The notes: generated by a model not told the origin, from the sequence alone. Shown: positions 25,327-35,216, numbered from the stretch's first letter. The stretch: 64,000 nucleotides of DNA from 67-14 sp020438345 (GCA_937872475.1 CALMSY010000013.1:9948-73947); one strand, 5' to 3'. Translations and numbers: made by a program.

Positions 25327-26633
25327 CAGCAGATCGAGCTCGGGGGAGAAAGTTGGTTGAGCCGGTAGGCAGGCTCAAGCTGCGGAAGGCCTGTCCTGAC
25401 CTGCTCGGCCTGGGTGGCGGTATTGCAGGAGATCATGCTGACACCGCGACGGACGGGACCGTCACCGTCCTGGAAGCCGACAGAAGCGTTGAAGTTGTGG
25501 TTCATCCAGGGTGCGTAGAAGAGGAAGCCCTCCGCGTCGCCGTCAGGGTTGTAGGCGAGAATGTTGAAGAGAGTGTTGAGCTCCGTGAATGTGCCCTGAA
25601 GCTGCGGAGTGGCTTTCGCACCGGCCTTTGAGGTTCCTTCGAGTTCCTTGAAGACCGGCTGGACATCCCGACTGAAGGGCCGGATGTTGTCGCGCACAGT
25701 CGCGGTGGTGTCATTGGCCAGTCGCTGAACCGATCGCAGTGAGCCCTTCAGGTTTCTGGCGCCCGGAATCAGACCCAGCAGGGTCGGCCGGGTCAATTGT
25801 GAAAGTTGATCGGACTTCGCGAGATTGATCCGTCCTGATTCGAGGGTCGACGGGAATTCACGCAGTGCTTCCCGAAGGGCAGCCTCCTGAGCGGCGTAGT
25901 TGCCAAGTGACTTCTTCGAGTTGGAGACGAAGTCCGCCACTACCTCGCTGTTGTTGCCCAGTTCTGTGGCCACCTTGCTGAAGGAGTTGACTCCTTGCGC
26001 GATGAGCTTGCGTCGTTTCTCCAGCTCGCCGTTCAGCCTCGCCGTATAGGTGGTGAAAGGTCCGAATCGGCGGAGTGCCTGCGACAGCTCGGGACCACGA
26101 CCGTTCAGACCCTCTCCGGCGCCGTTCAGAAGCAGCACCAGATAGTCCTGCGTGTCGCGGTCAAGAGAAGCGAGGATCTGATCCATCTGGACGTTGGAAA
26201 GTCCCTGCGAAACCGGGAAGACCGTCCCTTCGGGTGGCGTCGGGCCTTTGGTTCCGGGGTCGATCTCGACCACCATGTCGCTGAGCCCGGTTTTCGGTCT
26301 GAGCAGGAACTCGGCGTCCTCGTGGATGAGTTCCTTGTATTCCGGCTCGATGTCCAGCCGCACACGAGCGATGCCATCAACCAGGGTTGCTGCGCCAACC
26401 TTGCCAACGTTGATACCGGCAATCACCGCCGCCTGGCCCTGCCCGGGTGTGACAGCCTGCGCCGTTTCCAGCTCGACATTGATCGAATAGAACTCCTGAC
26501 CAAGCCCGGGGATCCAGGAAGGCAACGCCGCCTTCTGGTTGGAAAGGATGAAAAGCAGAACCGCCAGAGCAACCACGATCAACCCGGTGATCGCCAGGAA
26601 ATCCTTGAAATGTGTCTTTATCGCGCGTTTCAC
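25326..26633 (-). CDS. MCE family protein, fifth of the operon
   Basis: The 435-residue protein has a membrane anchor (FLAITGLIVVALAVLLFILS), an MCE domain (FYSINVELETAQAVTPGQGQ; VIAGINVGKVGAATL; RPKTGLSDMVVEIDPG) and an alpha-helical needle region with repeated hydrophobic heptads. The C-terminus carries two Cys (SMISCNTATQ and terminal SSIC). ATGA overlap with the preceding gene and TGATG with the next couple its translation. Likely one subunit of a heteromeric lipid-transport tube. Confidence 0.9.
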   Translation of the reverse strand: MKRAIKTHFKDFLAITGLIVVALAVLLFILSNQKAALPSWIPGLGQEFYSINVELETAQAVTPGQGQAAVIAGINVGKVGAATLVDGIARVRLDIEPEYKELIHEDAEFLLRPKTGLSDMVVEIDPGTKGPTPPEGTVFPVSQGLSNVQMDQILASLDRDTQDYLVLLLNGAGEGLNGRGPELSQALRRFGPFTTYTARLNGELEKRRKLIAQGVNSFSKVATELGNNSEVVADFVSNSKKSLGNYAAQEAALREALREFPSTLESGRINLAKSDQLSQLTRPTLLGLIPGARNLKGSLRSVQRLANDTTATVRDNIRPFSRDVQPVFKELEGTSKAGAKATPQLQGTFTELNTLFNILAYNPDGDAEGFLFYAPWMNHNFNASVGFQDGDGPVRRGVSMISCNTATQAEQVRTGLPQLEPAYRLNQLSPPSSIC

Positions 26634-28135
26634 GGGTAGGCCACCGGACTTGGAGCTCCCGGGCCGGCCATCGGCCCGTTGAGGTCGGGGAGTTGCTGCT
26701 CGCCACAGGGCTGGTTGCTCACGATAGGCGGAACACCGGGCGCCAGCGGTGTCGTGCCGAGCGGGGCGGTTTCCATACGCCCGTAGAGCTGACTGAACTC
26801 GGGTGAGGTTTCGGCCGGGTCGGACATGCTGACCGTGACCGGTCCGCCACCGCCCTGGATCCGGGCATAGGCGCCGTTTCCATCGAACATGTTGGAACCT
26901 CCGGCTGCACTCACAGCCGCGAAGAAGACTTCACTGGAGGCTTTCTGACCATTGCTGAAGGCACCGTCGCTGATTACCTGGTCACCGGTCGGACTGACTG
27001 TGTTGGCTATGCAGAGACCGAAGTTCCGGAGCTGAGGCAAGAGTTTGAGCGTGGCCGCCGCCGACTTCGCAGCATCAGGGGTGGATCGGACGATGATCTT
27101 CGCCAGACCGCCCAGTTCACGATCGGTCAGGAGGGGCTGCAACTGCCGCAGGAATGGCCTGGTTACGCGAATCGTGCGTGGCAGTTCGTTGAGACCCGGG
27201 GTTGACGCGATCGCGAATCCTCGCAGGGCAGGCAGACTGGCGTTGAGGCTGGTCAGAGCACTCCGCGCCACAACCAGTGTCGGACCAAGCCTCTGGATGG
27301 TGAGACTGAGATTCTCCGATTCGGCCGCCAGAGCTCCGGTGAAGGTAGCGAAGTTGGTGACAAAGCCCTGGATGTCATCGCCTCTGTCATCAACCGCTCC
27401 GGTCACCCGCGAAAGGCCCCGGATCAGGTTGCCCAGATCGTTTTCCTGCTTGCCCAGATAGGCGGCGCTTACCACGGCGGTACCTCGCGACGCGGTTTCA
27501 CCCCGGCGGTACGCGAGGTTCAGTGCCTCGCCGGCCGTAAGGCCCTGGACGAAAGGCTCGAAAGTCAGGTCCTGCTCCGCGGTGGGCTCCGAGTTGAGAC
27601 CCGTGCCAAGGCTTTCGAGCAGACGCTGGATATTGGCCCGCTCCGGACTCTGCAGGGTTCTCAACACATCACCGACCTGCACGCTGGTTCCGGTCCGGCT
27701 GACCGGGATCACCCCGTTATCGGGCATCTCCCCGGACTCCGGAGTGCCGGGATCCAGGTCAATGAACCAGTTGCCTTCGAGGAAAAGTCGCGGGCGGATC
27801 TGCGCCGATGCATCTTCGCGGACCGGTCTGCCTTCATCGTCAACGGTGAAGGTGACGATCGTGTTGTCACCCTTCTGTTCCATCTCGGTGACCTTGCCCA
27901 CATTGACGCCGGCGATCCGGACCGGGGACTTGATCGCGATGTTGACTGCGTTGCTGAAAGTGGCCTTTACTTCATAGCCGGGGCTTGTGAACGGAATCGT
28001 CTTCGTGAAAGCCAGGTACAGCCCGATCAGCACGATGACCACAGCGACCAGGCCGAAGAAAAGCGGACCTGGCCCGCCCCACTGGCGGAAGAACTGCTGG
28101 TTGTAGCGGCTTGGTTTGCGGTGGTCGGCGCTCAT
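26630..28135 (-). CDS. MCE family protein, fourth of the operon
   Basis: The 501-residue product starts at ATG 28135, which overlaps the previous stop as ATGA. A longer in-frame reading to 28246 lies inside the preceding gene. It has a membrane anchor (LFFGLVAVVIVLIGLYLAFT), an MCE domain (GYEVKATFSNAVNIAIKSPV; RIAGVNVGKVTEMEQ; RPRLFLEGNWFIDLDPG) and a helical region, then a Pro/Gly-rich end (PSPVAYP). Its GNWFIDLDPG block is a typical MCE signature. Confidence 0.9.
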   Translation of the reverse strand: MSADHRKPSRYNQQFFRQWGGPGPLFFGLVAVVIVLIGLYLAFTKTIPFTSPGYEVKATFSNAVNIAIKSPVRIAGVNVGKVTEMEQKGDNTIVTFTVDDEGRPVREDASAQIRPRLFLEGNWFIDLDPGTPESGEMPDNGVIPVSRTGTSVQVGDVLRTLQSPERANIQRLLESLGTGLNSEPTAEQDLTFEPFVQGLTAGEALNLAYRRGETASRGTAVVSAAYLGKQENDLGNLIRGLSRVTGAVDDRGDDIQGFVTNFATFTGALAAESENLSLTIQRLGPTLVVARSALTSLNASLPALRGFAIASTPGLNELPRTIRVTRPFLRQLQPLLTDRELGGLAKIIVRSTPDAAKSAAATLKLLPQLRNFGLCIANTVSPTGDQVISDGAFSNGQKASSEVFFAAVSAAGGSNMFDGNGAYARIQGGGGPVTVSMSDPAETSPEFSQLYGRMETAPLGTTPLAPGVPPIVSNQPCGEQQLPDLNGPMAGPGAPSPVAYP

Positions 28136-29598
28136 TTGGTCTTCCAGTTCAGCTGAGCTTCGGACTGTTCCGCGGTGACGATCCCGGAGTTGCCGGGGTA
28201 GTTGCCGATCTGTGGTGCCAGGGTCCAGTTTCCTTGCGTGTTCCACGATGCCGGAGCGTTGCCCGGTTCACATTCCCGCGGGCTCTGGCCGGGCGCGGCG
28301 GTGTTCGGGTAGGGGTTCGAGTGGAGGAAGTTGAGTCCCGAAGTCGAGAAGGTTCCACCACCACTGGCGACCGAGGCGGCAGGACCACCTTCAGCGTTGA
28401 CGCCGACCGGCGGCAGGACGCTGACCACACGCACCCAGTGACCGTCAGAGTTATGCGGACTGGTCGAACTCGCCACGTTTCTGAGCAACAGGGCAAGGTA
28501 GTTGCAGACGTTCTGGGACGGAGTCACCTGGCGCAGCAACGGTGTGAGGATCTTCTGGGTCTGGATCAGCGTGTTCAGGCCATCGTTTACCTGGGTGTCA
28601 TCACCGAACCGGCGCAGCGACCGTGCGGTAGGCGCCAGTTCGTCATAGAGGTCGGGTGAAGAGCGCAACACAGGAATACCAACGTCGAACGAACTCGCAA
28701 CCACCGGAGCACTCTCGGCCAGCGCCTCTGCGCCGGGGCGCAGAGCCTTCATGAAGCGGGCCGAGCTGTACAGGAAGGGCCTGATCCGCGGACCGTTCCT
28801 GATCACGGCCAGCTCCGCCTGGACACCTTCGGTAATCGAGTCCTGGATGTAGGGCCGGGCCACTTCAGCTAGCGCAGTGAAAGTCGTGTCGAGCTGAACG
28901 AACATATCGGCCTGGGTTTCGGCTACCGGCGCTACTTCTGCTGCCGCCTGGGCCAGGCCTCTGACGAAGCCGCGCAGTCCGGTCTTCTCCGAGGCGAGGT
29001 TCCTTGCGACCGGCTCGGCCACCTTGAGAAGCGGGGGAAGCTGACCGAGGATCTCGTTGATGTCCACTCCACGGGCAGCGAAAGCTCCGCCGTATTCGGC
29101 AAGGTTCTTCTGAATCGCCCGCCGTACTGGCTCCTGGAACATGTTGAACCACTGGTCCATGTCAACCGGTTCGTCGGCCTGGGATTCGGGCAAGGTCCCG
29201 CCCGGCTTCAACCCTTCACTCGAGCTGCCCGGGGTCAAAAGCAGGTACTTGAGACCCATCGCGGAGCGCTGTCTCACCAGAACAGTCGAGTCCTTCGGGA
29301 TCGGCTGGACACTCTTGTCGAGCTTCAGGGACGCGACTGCGATTGAGCGGCCGTCATCGAGCTGCTTCGCATTGACGCTGTCAACGACCCCGACCCGCAC
29401 TCCGGCGATCCTCACTTCGTTGCCGGAAACCAGAGAGGCAGCGGAAGGAAGCTCGGCCTTGAACTGATAGGTCGGGACGAAGGGGAGCCCCTTGTTGGCG
29501 TTGTACGAGAAGAAGATGCTGACCACAGCGATCACAGCGGTGATCGCCCCGACCAGAACCGGGCTCGCGGAGATTCTTGATCGGCGGCGACGATTCAT
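28132..29598 (-). CDS. MCE family protein, third of the operon
   Basis: The 488-residue protein has an Arg-rich start (NRRRRSRISA), a membrane anchor (VGAITAVIAVVSIFFSYNAN) and an MCE domain (YQFKAELPSAASLVSGNEVR; IAGVRVGVVDSVNAKQL; MGLKYLLLTPGSS). The helical region and a Ser/Gly/Asn-rich C-terminal tail follow. Overlaps of 4 bp at both ends. Confidence 0.9.
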   Translation of the reverse strand: MNRRRRSRISASPVLVGAITAVIAVVSIFFSYNANKGLPFVPTYQFKAELPSAASLVSGNEVRIAGVRVGVVDSVNAKQLDDGRSIAVASLKLDKSVQPIPKDSTVLVRQRSAMGLKYLLLTPGSSSEGLKPGGTLPESQADEPVDMDQWFNMFQEPVRRAIQKNLAEYGGAFAARGVDINEILGQLPPLLKVAEPVARNLASEKTGLRGFVRGLAQAAAEVAPVAETQADMFVQLDTTFTALAEVARPYIQDSITEGVQAELAVIRNGPRIRPFLYSSARFMKALRPGAEALAESAPVVASSFDVGIPVLRSSPDLYDELAPTARSLRRFGDDTQVNDGLNTLIQTQKILTPLLRQVTPSQNVCNYLALLLRNVASSTSPHNSDGHWVRVVSVLPPVGVNAEGGPAASVASGGGTFSTSGLNFLHSNPYPNTAAPGQSPRECEPGNAPASWNTQGNWTLAPQIGNYPGNSGIVTAEQSEAQLNWKTK

Positions 29599-31175
29599 GG
29601 TCCGAGCAGGTAGTCGAGCATTTTCATGCGTCCCGAGCGGGTAGAGCGACCGGAAACGTCACCGCTGAACCCGTCGAAATCAGCTGGGGCCACCGCGCCT
29701 GAGTCACCCGTGGCACCAAGTGAATCGGTATCGGCAGGGTCAACCGGCCCGGTCGGGCCGGTAGCTCCGGTCGGGCCGGTGAATCCGGTCACACCGGTTT
29801 CACCGGTCGGTGCCAGGGTTTCACCGGTTGCTCCGGTCGGGCCCGTGGCAAGTTCATCGAGTGCCCCGAACTCGCCGAGCGCCTCGCTGAGCGCCGAGGT
29901 GGTTCCCCCGCCGCTGTCCCACTGCGTGCTGCAGTCTCCAACCCGGAAGGAACGATAAGTAGTGCAGCCCGAAACGATCAGGTTCGTGCGCTGGTAATGG
30001 CCGAACTGGTCGTACCCGTTGAACAGTGACGAGCTGTTGTAGAAGAAGGTCATCAGGTTGTCAAAGCCACCGCCCTGACGGGTGCTCTTGAGGAAAAAGC
30101 TCAAGTTCGAAGCAGGCGAGTAGGCATTGCGGGAAAGGTTGCCGAGTTTGCGGACAATCGGCTGCGATGCGACCAGGTCCGGTCCTGCGGTACGCGTTGC
30201 GCTGCCGAGGCTGGTGATAGAGATCCGGCCCGCATCGGCGAAGTCGCCCAGCTTCGTCTGAACCTCGCTGATGTCGGCCGCGGCCGGGCGCAGAACCTGC
30301 ATAACCGGGATCGCATTGTCGGCGAACTCACCGACAGCGTTGAAGTCGGCTCGCAGCTGGCGCAGGGTTTCCGGCAGGTTGCGGATGTTCTGCTGAAGAT
30401 CCTCTCCGCGTTCCGCCGTAGCGGCTGCCGTGTAGCCCGCATTGCGAAGGAAATTGACCAGGTTCTTCCTCTTGGCCGCGAGCGCGGTCATGTTCTTCGA
30501 ACCATCCTTCGCCAATTGAGCGAGCTTCTTGTTCTCGGAGGCCAGAATCGCCAGGACTTTGTTGACTTCCATCAAAGTCGGATTTGCCCGCTCGATCGTT
30601 TCCTCAAGATGCTCACCACGGGTCGCCAGACCGGCGCCAAGCTCATTGAGGATGATCCGGAATCGCTGCGCATACGGCAGGCGGTAGATGTTGTTGATCA
30701 GATCGAGGTCGACCGACTTTGCATTGTTCTGGATCGGCAGCAGGTACTGACCTGCTCCTGGTTCGCCGTCAGGGATCTGTTCGAGCGGGGGTGGCGGCTC
30801 ACTCCCGACGGGACGCGGCTGAGTTACCTGGCAATCGAGGAATTTCTCGCCGATCAGCGACTGCGGGCGGATTATGCAGGAGGCATCTTCACGCCAGTCC
30901 TGGAACCCCTCGTCATTGATCTTCATGACCACAATTGCCTTGCCGGGAATATCGGTTCCGGTCTCTTCACCGGGCCGCGACACGTCAACGGAACTGACGC
31001 TGCCGACGTTGGCGCCCGCGACGCGGACGTCGATGCCGGACACGGCGAAGGCACCGTTGTCGAAGACCGCTCTCACCTGATAGGCGTCACTGTCGTCGTT
31101 GCAGCTCCGTACAAACAGGACGACTGCAACGACAGCAAGTACCAAGAGCAGGATCTGGATGATCTTCTTCAGCAT
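29595..31175 (-). CDS. MCE family protein with a collagen-like Gly-X-Thr tail, second of the operon
   Basis: The 526-residue protein starts at ATG 31175 (TGATG with the previous stop). It has a membrane anchor (IIQILLLVLAVVAVVLFVRS), an MCE domain (YQVRAVFDNGAFAVSGIDVR; VAGANVGSVSSVDVSRPG; RPQSLIGEKFLDCQV) and a helical needle region. Near the C-terminus (about residues 435-490) there is a run of Gly-X-Y triplets rich in Pro/Thr (GPTGATGETLAPTGETGVTG and continuing). This is unusual for MCE proteins and resembles bacterial collagen-like stalks. Its place in the operon argues that it is a normal tube subunit with an added stalk. Confidence 0.9.
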   Translation of the reverse strand: MLKKIIQILLLVLAVVAVVLFVRSCNDDSDAYQVRAVFDNGAFAVSGIDVRVAGANVGSVSSVDVSRPGEETGTDIPGKAIVVMKINDEGFQDWREDASCIIRPQSLIGEKFLDCQVTQPRPVGSEPPPPLEQIPDGEPGAGQYLLPIQNNAKSVDLDLINNIYRLPYAQRFRIILNELGAGLATRGEHLEETIERANPTLMEVNKVLAILASENKKLAQLAKDGSKNMTALAAKRKNLVNFLRNAGYTAAATAERGEDLQQNIRNLPETLRQLRADFNAVGEFADNAIPVMQVLRPAAADISEVQTKLGDFADAGRISITSLGSATRTAGPDLVASQPIVRKLGNLSRNAYSPASNLSFFLKSTRQGGGFDNLMTFFYNSSSLFNGYDQFGHYQRTNLIVSGCTTYRSFRVGDCSTQWDSGGGTTSALSEALGEFGALDELATGPTGATGETLAPTGETGVTGFTGPTGATGPTGPVDPADTDSLGATGDSGAVAPADFDGFSGDVSGRSTRSGRMKMLDYLLGP

Positions 31176-32551
31176 CACGGCACCTGTGAGGGGTCGCATT
31201 TGCCGGTCAGATTGCCGTTGTCGAGGAAGGGATTCGATCCCGCGATCGGAGTCGCGCCGCCGCCCGGACAACGCTGCAGGCCGGTGACGACTTCGAGGCC
31301 ACCGTATTGAGTGGTATCGGCCGGCTGGATCGCGGAACCGTTTAGCTGGAAGACGCCGGTCGACGTCGGGGTCACCTTGGCGTAGGGACCCTGCGCGTCA
31401 TACGGCGAGGTCAATGACCCGATCTTGGCGAAAGCACTGAAAATATCCGGTGAATAGGCACGGGCTTCTGCGGCTTCTTCCTGATTCGCGTCGAGGGCCC
31501 TCACGACGGCGTCTACCGCCGGTTCGGCTTTCGGATGGAGCGGAATCAGGCGAGAGAGCAGATCCGAGGTGTCGTTGTCGGGGCCAGGACGGCCCGCTGC
31601 GGTCGCGAGGTTGTTGAAGACGGGCCGGGCCCGGACCAGCACCGGCCTCAGATCCCTCTTGAGGTAGTTGGCCAGTCCGGCGTCGGCGGCACGACCAGAG
31701 GCTCTGATCATCGGTTCGACGTCGTCGAGCGCCACTCGCAGGTTCGCGAAGGTCGTGTTGCCCTGGCGGAGGGTCGGTGGCAGTTCCTGCAGGGCGAGGG
31801 CGAGCGACTCGTTGTTGTCAGCGATCGCCCCCAGCGCCTTGTTCGAGTTGCTGACCAGTTCAGTCAGTTGCGGAGAGACTTCTGCGAGTTTCGTGACGAA
31901 GGAGGACGTGTTGGACACGAACTGATCGAGATGGGTGTCCTGGTCGGCCAGTTCCGCCATCAGCCTCTGGGTGCTCGAGAAGGCGGTTCCGCTGTACTTG
32001 AAAGTCTTGTTCGCACCTTCGGCACCTTCGCCGGCATAGATCGCAGCGATGCCCTGGATCCAGTTGGACCAGCCCTTCCTGGTTGTTTCGTCGAAGGTGT
32101 CGAAGAACTGATCCAGCTCGACAGCTGTCGTGGTGACGCCCTCACCGAACGAACTTCCCTCGGGCACTACCGGCGCATTGTCAGGACCAGGTGAAATCGA
32201 GATGTAGTGGTTGTGCAGAGATGAAAGCGAGCTCTTGCGAATCACGGCGGCAGTGCCCTCATGGAGCTCACGGTCGATTTCAACCTCCATCTCGACCCGC
32301 ATGTCATCGGTCAGTTCGACCGATGTGATCGAACCGACCGGCGAGCCACCGATCATCACGTGGTTGCCGTTCACGATGCCGCTCGCGCTCTGGAAGTCGA
32401 ATTTGTACTTGTAGCCGGAGTCGCTGCTGAAGATCAGCGAGGCGACGAAAACTACGGCAACCACAAGTGCGCCCAGAGTCACAACTCTGAGCACCGTAGA
32501 ACTTCGACCACGATTCACGCGGCTTGGATTTGCTTGATTGGCAGTCGTCAA
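31175..32551 (-). CDS. MCE family protein, first of the operon
   Basis: The 458-residue protein has a membrane anchor (VVTLGALVVAVVFVASLIFS), an MCE domain (YKYKFDFQSASGIVNGNHVM; IGGSPVGSITSVELTDD; HNHYISISPGPDN) and a long helical region with a Cys pair at the end (RCPGGG; KCDPSQVP). The start is a TTG at 32551 with a weak ribosome site. It opens the six-gene coupled run. No YrbE-type permease or Mkl-type ATPase gene precedes it; the upstream neighbour is a secreted hydrolase 85 bp away. Confidence 0.88.
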   Translation of the reverse strand: MTTANQANPSRVNRGRSSTVLRVVTLGALVVAVVFVASLIFSSDSGYKYKFDFQSASGIVNGNHVMIGGSPVGSITSVELTDDMRVEMEVEIDRELHEGTAAVIRKSSLSSLHNHYISISPGPDNAPVVPEGSSFGEGVTTTAVELDQFFDTFDETTRKGWSNWIQGIAAIYAGEGAEGANKTFKYSGTAFSSTQRLMAELADQDTHLDQFVSNTSSFVTKLAEVSPQLTELVSNSNKALGAIADNNESLALALQELPPTLRQGNTTFANLRVALDDVEPMIRASGRAADAGLANYLKRDLRPVLVRARPVFNNLATAAGRPGPDNDTSDLLSRLIPLHPKAEPAVDAVVRALDANQEEAAEARAYSPDIFSAFAKIGSLTSPYDAQGPYAKVTPTSTGVFQLNGSAIQPADTTQYGGLEVVTGLQRCPGGGATPIAGSNPFLDNGNLTGKCDPSQVP

Positions 32552-32636
32552 TCTGAGCTACCCGATGGTTCTCCCCACCAAAGAAGCCTCCTTCCTGCGC
32601 GCATGCTACCTGAGCGACCGGCGTGAACGCCGTACG

Positions 32637-35216
32637 TCAGGAACCGGTCCAGCCACCAGCGAGGCACGGGCCGGGAGCGCAGGGATTTGTGACCGCTCCC
32701 CCATTGCGCAGGAAGGCGTCGATCATCTCAACTGCGGAATCCGAAATCCGGGGAAATTCATGAGGATCGACACCGTTGGCGGGCGCGGTATTGGTGATCG
32801 GTGGCGGGTCCGTTCCGTCCAGTCCGCCCGGGCCGGAACCGGGCCTCAGGGGGCCGCTGTCCCAATACGCCACGGCGGAGCCGTAATGGGGATACGAGGT
32901 GATCTGGTCTATCCCCCAATCGCCGTCAACTCCCGGCCAGCGGCTGTCAGTGACCAAAGGCATGACCGCCTTCGCTCCGACCGTGCGGGCCTCAACGTTG
33001 GTCTGCCAGTTGGTGACCAGATGGTCGCCAAATGCGGTGTCGAAGAGAACCTGATGTTCGGGCGTGTCCGGAAGCGGATTGGTCGTGATGCGATGGGCGT
33101 AACCGTTTGGTTCGCCCCTGTCCCAAAGCATCTGGACCAGACTGAGCGAAAGCTGACGCTCGAGCTCGTTCGTGTAGTAGGGATTGAAAAAGTTCCCGTA
33201 CATGTTCCCCCAGGCACCGGATCGAGTCAGCAGCACCGAGTAGTTCATGCCCGCCACGCCGAGGGCACCACGATCAAAGTCGGGTGCGAGAGCCATCAGG
33301 GCCCCGCCCATGATTCCACCCTGGCTTATCCCCCGATACCAGGCTCTCACCTTGTTTCCGGTGACGATCGTCTGATCGAGTGGGCTGTTGGCAGGGACAG
33401 TCATGTCCCCGTCACCACCCGGCACATCATCCGGATCAGGGGCATCGGGGTCTACACGGAAGGCGGCTTTGGAAACGAGGCCGCGCGGATGGATCATCAG
33501 CCGGGCCAGGTACAGCTCGTTCAGGAGACCCTGCTGGAGACGATCAGCGACTTTGGGGAACCCGGAAAGGTCCCCGAGCGCCTGAGAGACAGAAAGGATG
33601 TCACCGGTTGACATGCCGATCTCATCGGTGCCACATACAACGAACCCCCGCGCCGCCATACGACGCTGGGCCAAGGCGTTGATCTCACCCGAGATAGAAC
33701 CCATCAGCCCGTGCCCGTAAACCATCGCGCGACCGCGTTCCGCGGCATTCGGCAGGTCCTCGGGGTCGACCGCACCGGGATTCGTTACGGCTTCGGGAAC
33801 TATGCACTCGAAATTCGCGTCATAGGTCCCGTTCTGCTGAGGTACCCCGTCTGCGTTCAGCTTCATCGTCGCTCCGGCCGCGCATTGGTTGGCCAGGGAG
33901 GGATGCTGCAGGAAGCAGGGAACCTCGAATGATCCTTCGATCCGGCGGGCGATGCCGGAACTGGTGCCGGTCGTATTTACGTCGCTCACGGTGAAAGCAG
34001 GAGCCTGACCCTGGATTTCCCGATCGTCGAGATCCGTGTCACCGAGGGAAGCGAACGCCTTGTCCCTCATCGAAAGAGCCCGTTCGCTGTTGTTCTCGTC
34101 ACTCGCGGTAGTGAAATCCCAGGTCAGATAAAGATCCGACCTCTTGATGCCCGCCGCACGCAGTCTCTTGAAAATGTCTTCGAAATGCGACCGGCGCCCG
34201 TTGATGCGGGAACTCGTGGAAGGCAGGAAGTCCCGGTAATAGCGGAAGCCGGATGGCGCGCCGAGCACAGCGCCGTTGGCGTCCTTGAGGTTGCGCATTA
34301 CGACGATGTAACGGCTGGCCGGCTTGAAGTTGACCATCGGGTGAATCATCAGGTTGGTCCCGGCGGCGGTGGAAGCATTCGAATCCAGCTCCACCCAGAT
34401 CGGATGCCGCTCCCTTGTCCTTGCGTCGAGAACCGCCACCGGAGCTTCCGCTTCCGCATAACGCGCGGGGTCAGCGAGCCCAACCGGATTGGTCTGGAGC
34501 AAGGCCGCGGGATTGTCAAGGCCCGGGACCCGGACCGTGATTACCTGACCCTGGCTGAAACCGTCACTTTCAAGATATGGAGCCGGGTCGATGTGTGCGC
34601 CCGACTGGTTGGCGGGCATTGCCTGCCTCGTGAAATTGATCCGCCTGCCCGTCTCGGTGGTGGTATCTGCCAGCGTGTAGAAATCGCTCGGGAACGGGTT
34701 CATGCATATCGCCGGATCCTGGGCCGCGATGAAGTCACAGATCTCGGCCCGGGAAAGGTCGACTGGCTGGGGCCTGCAGTCCGTGGTGGTCCGCTTCATT
34801 GACCGGACCTTGCTCTTCACCGGCCCGGCGTTTATCCGCAGATCCCTGTCCTGACAGGAAAACGCCTCTGCTTTGCCCGCATCGGTCAGCTTTAGCTTCA
34901 CAACCTTCCATTGACCAGCCCGGCGGAACTTCGGCCGGGCGAACCGGGTCAACGGCCGGAACTGACCATTGCGTTCGAAAGTGGCGGAATAGGCCCGAAC
35001 CCTGATCCTCCCCTTCTTCGCAGCACGGACCTTGACTTTGAGGTAGCCCCGGTGGACCATCGGGTTCTGACGTGCATCCGAGATTGTCACCGCGACCTTC
35101 GGTTTCGGCTTTGGTTTCGGCTTGGCGCTGGCCGCCGGCACCATCGCAACGAACGCAAGGGCGATCGCCGCCAGCGCGACCATGACCTTGGAGGTGTTTC
35201 GCTTGAGGTTCAGCAT
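32637..35216 (-). CDS. Large secreted alpha/beta hydrolase (lipase-like)
   Basis: The 859-residue product has a signal peptide (MVALAAIALAFVAMVPAASA), a Lys/Pro stretch (KPKPKPKPKV), a basic beta domain to about residue 130, and a large hydrolase region. The nucleophile elbow is GISQGGIMG (Ser about 631), preceded by MVYGHGLMGS as probable oxyanion loop. A DHLV motif (about 733) and DPHEFPR (His about 819) are candidate Asp and His. The arrangement resembles secreted bacterial lipases of the virulence-factor lipase type. ATG 35216 follows a CAGGGAA site. It precedes the MCE operon by 85 bp in the same direction, so released lipids could be MCE cargo; this is inference. Confidence 0.78.
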   Translation of the reverse strand: MLNLKRNTSKVMVALAAIALAFVAMVPAASAKPKPKPKPKVAVTISDARQNPMVHRGYLKVKVRAAKKGRIRVRAYSATFERNGQFRPLTRFARPKFRRAGQWKVVKLKLTDAGKAEAFSCQDRDLRINAGPVKSKVRSMKRTTTDCRPQPVDLSRAEICDFIAAQDPAICMNPFPSDFYTLADTTTETGRRINFTRQAMPANQSGAHIDPAPYLESDGFSQGQVITVRVPGLDNPAALLQTNPVGLADPARYAEAEAPVAVLDARTRERHPIWVELDSNASTAAGTNLMIHPMVNFKPASRYIVVMRNLKDANGAVLGAPSGFRYYRDFLPSTSSRINGRRSHFEDIFKRLRAAGIKRSDLYLTWDFTTASDENNSERALSMRDKAFASLGDTDLDDREIQGQAPAFTVSDVNTTGTSSGIARRIEGSFEVPCFLQHPSLANQCAAGATMKLNADGVPQQNGTYDANFECIVPEAVTNPGAVDPEDLPNAAERGRAMVYGHGLMGSISGEINALAQRRMAARGFVVCGTDEIGMSTGDILSVSQALGDLSGFPKVADRLQQGLLNELYLARLMIHPRGLVSKAAFRVDPDAPDPDDVPGGDGDMTVPANSPLDQTIVTGNKVRAWYRGISQGGIMGGALMALAPDFDRGALGVAGMNYSVLLTRSGAWGNMYGNFFNPYYTNELERQLSLSLVQMLWDRGEPNGYAHRITTNPLPDTPEHQVLFDTAFGDHLVTNWQTNVEARTVGAKAVMPLVTDSRWPGVDGDWGIDQITSYPHYGSAVAYWDSGPLRPGSGPGGLDGTDPPPITNTAPANGVDPHEFPRISDSAVEMIDAFLRNGGAVTNPCAPGPCLAGGWTGS

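Noticed and set aside
29728..29850. Short repeated GGN-CCG units that could look like a tandem-repeat or CRISPR array.
   Set aside because: They are in frame within the MCE gene and encode Gly-X-Thr/Pro triplets; there are no regular spacers.
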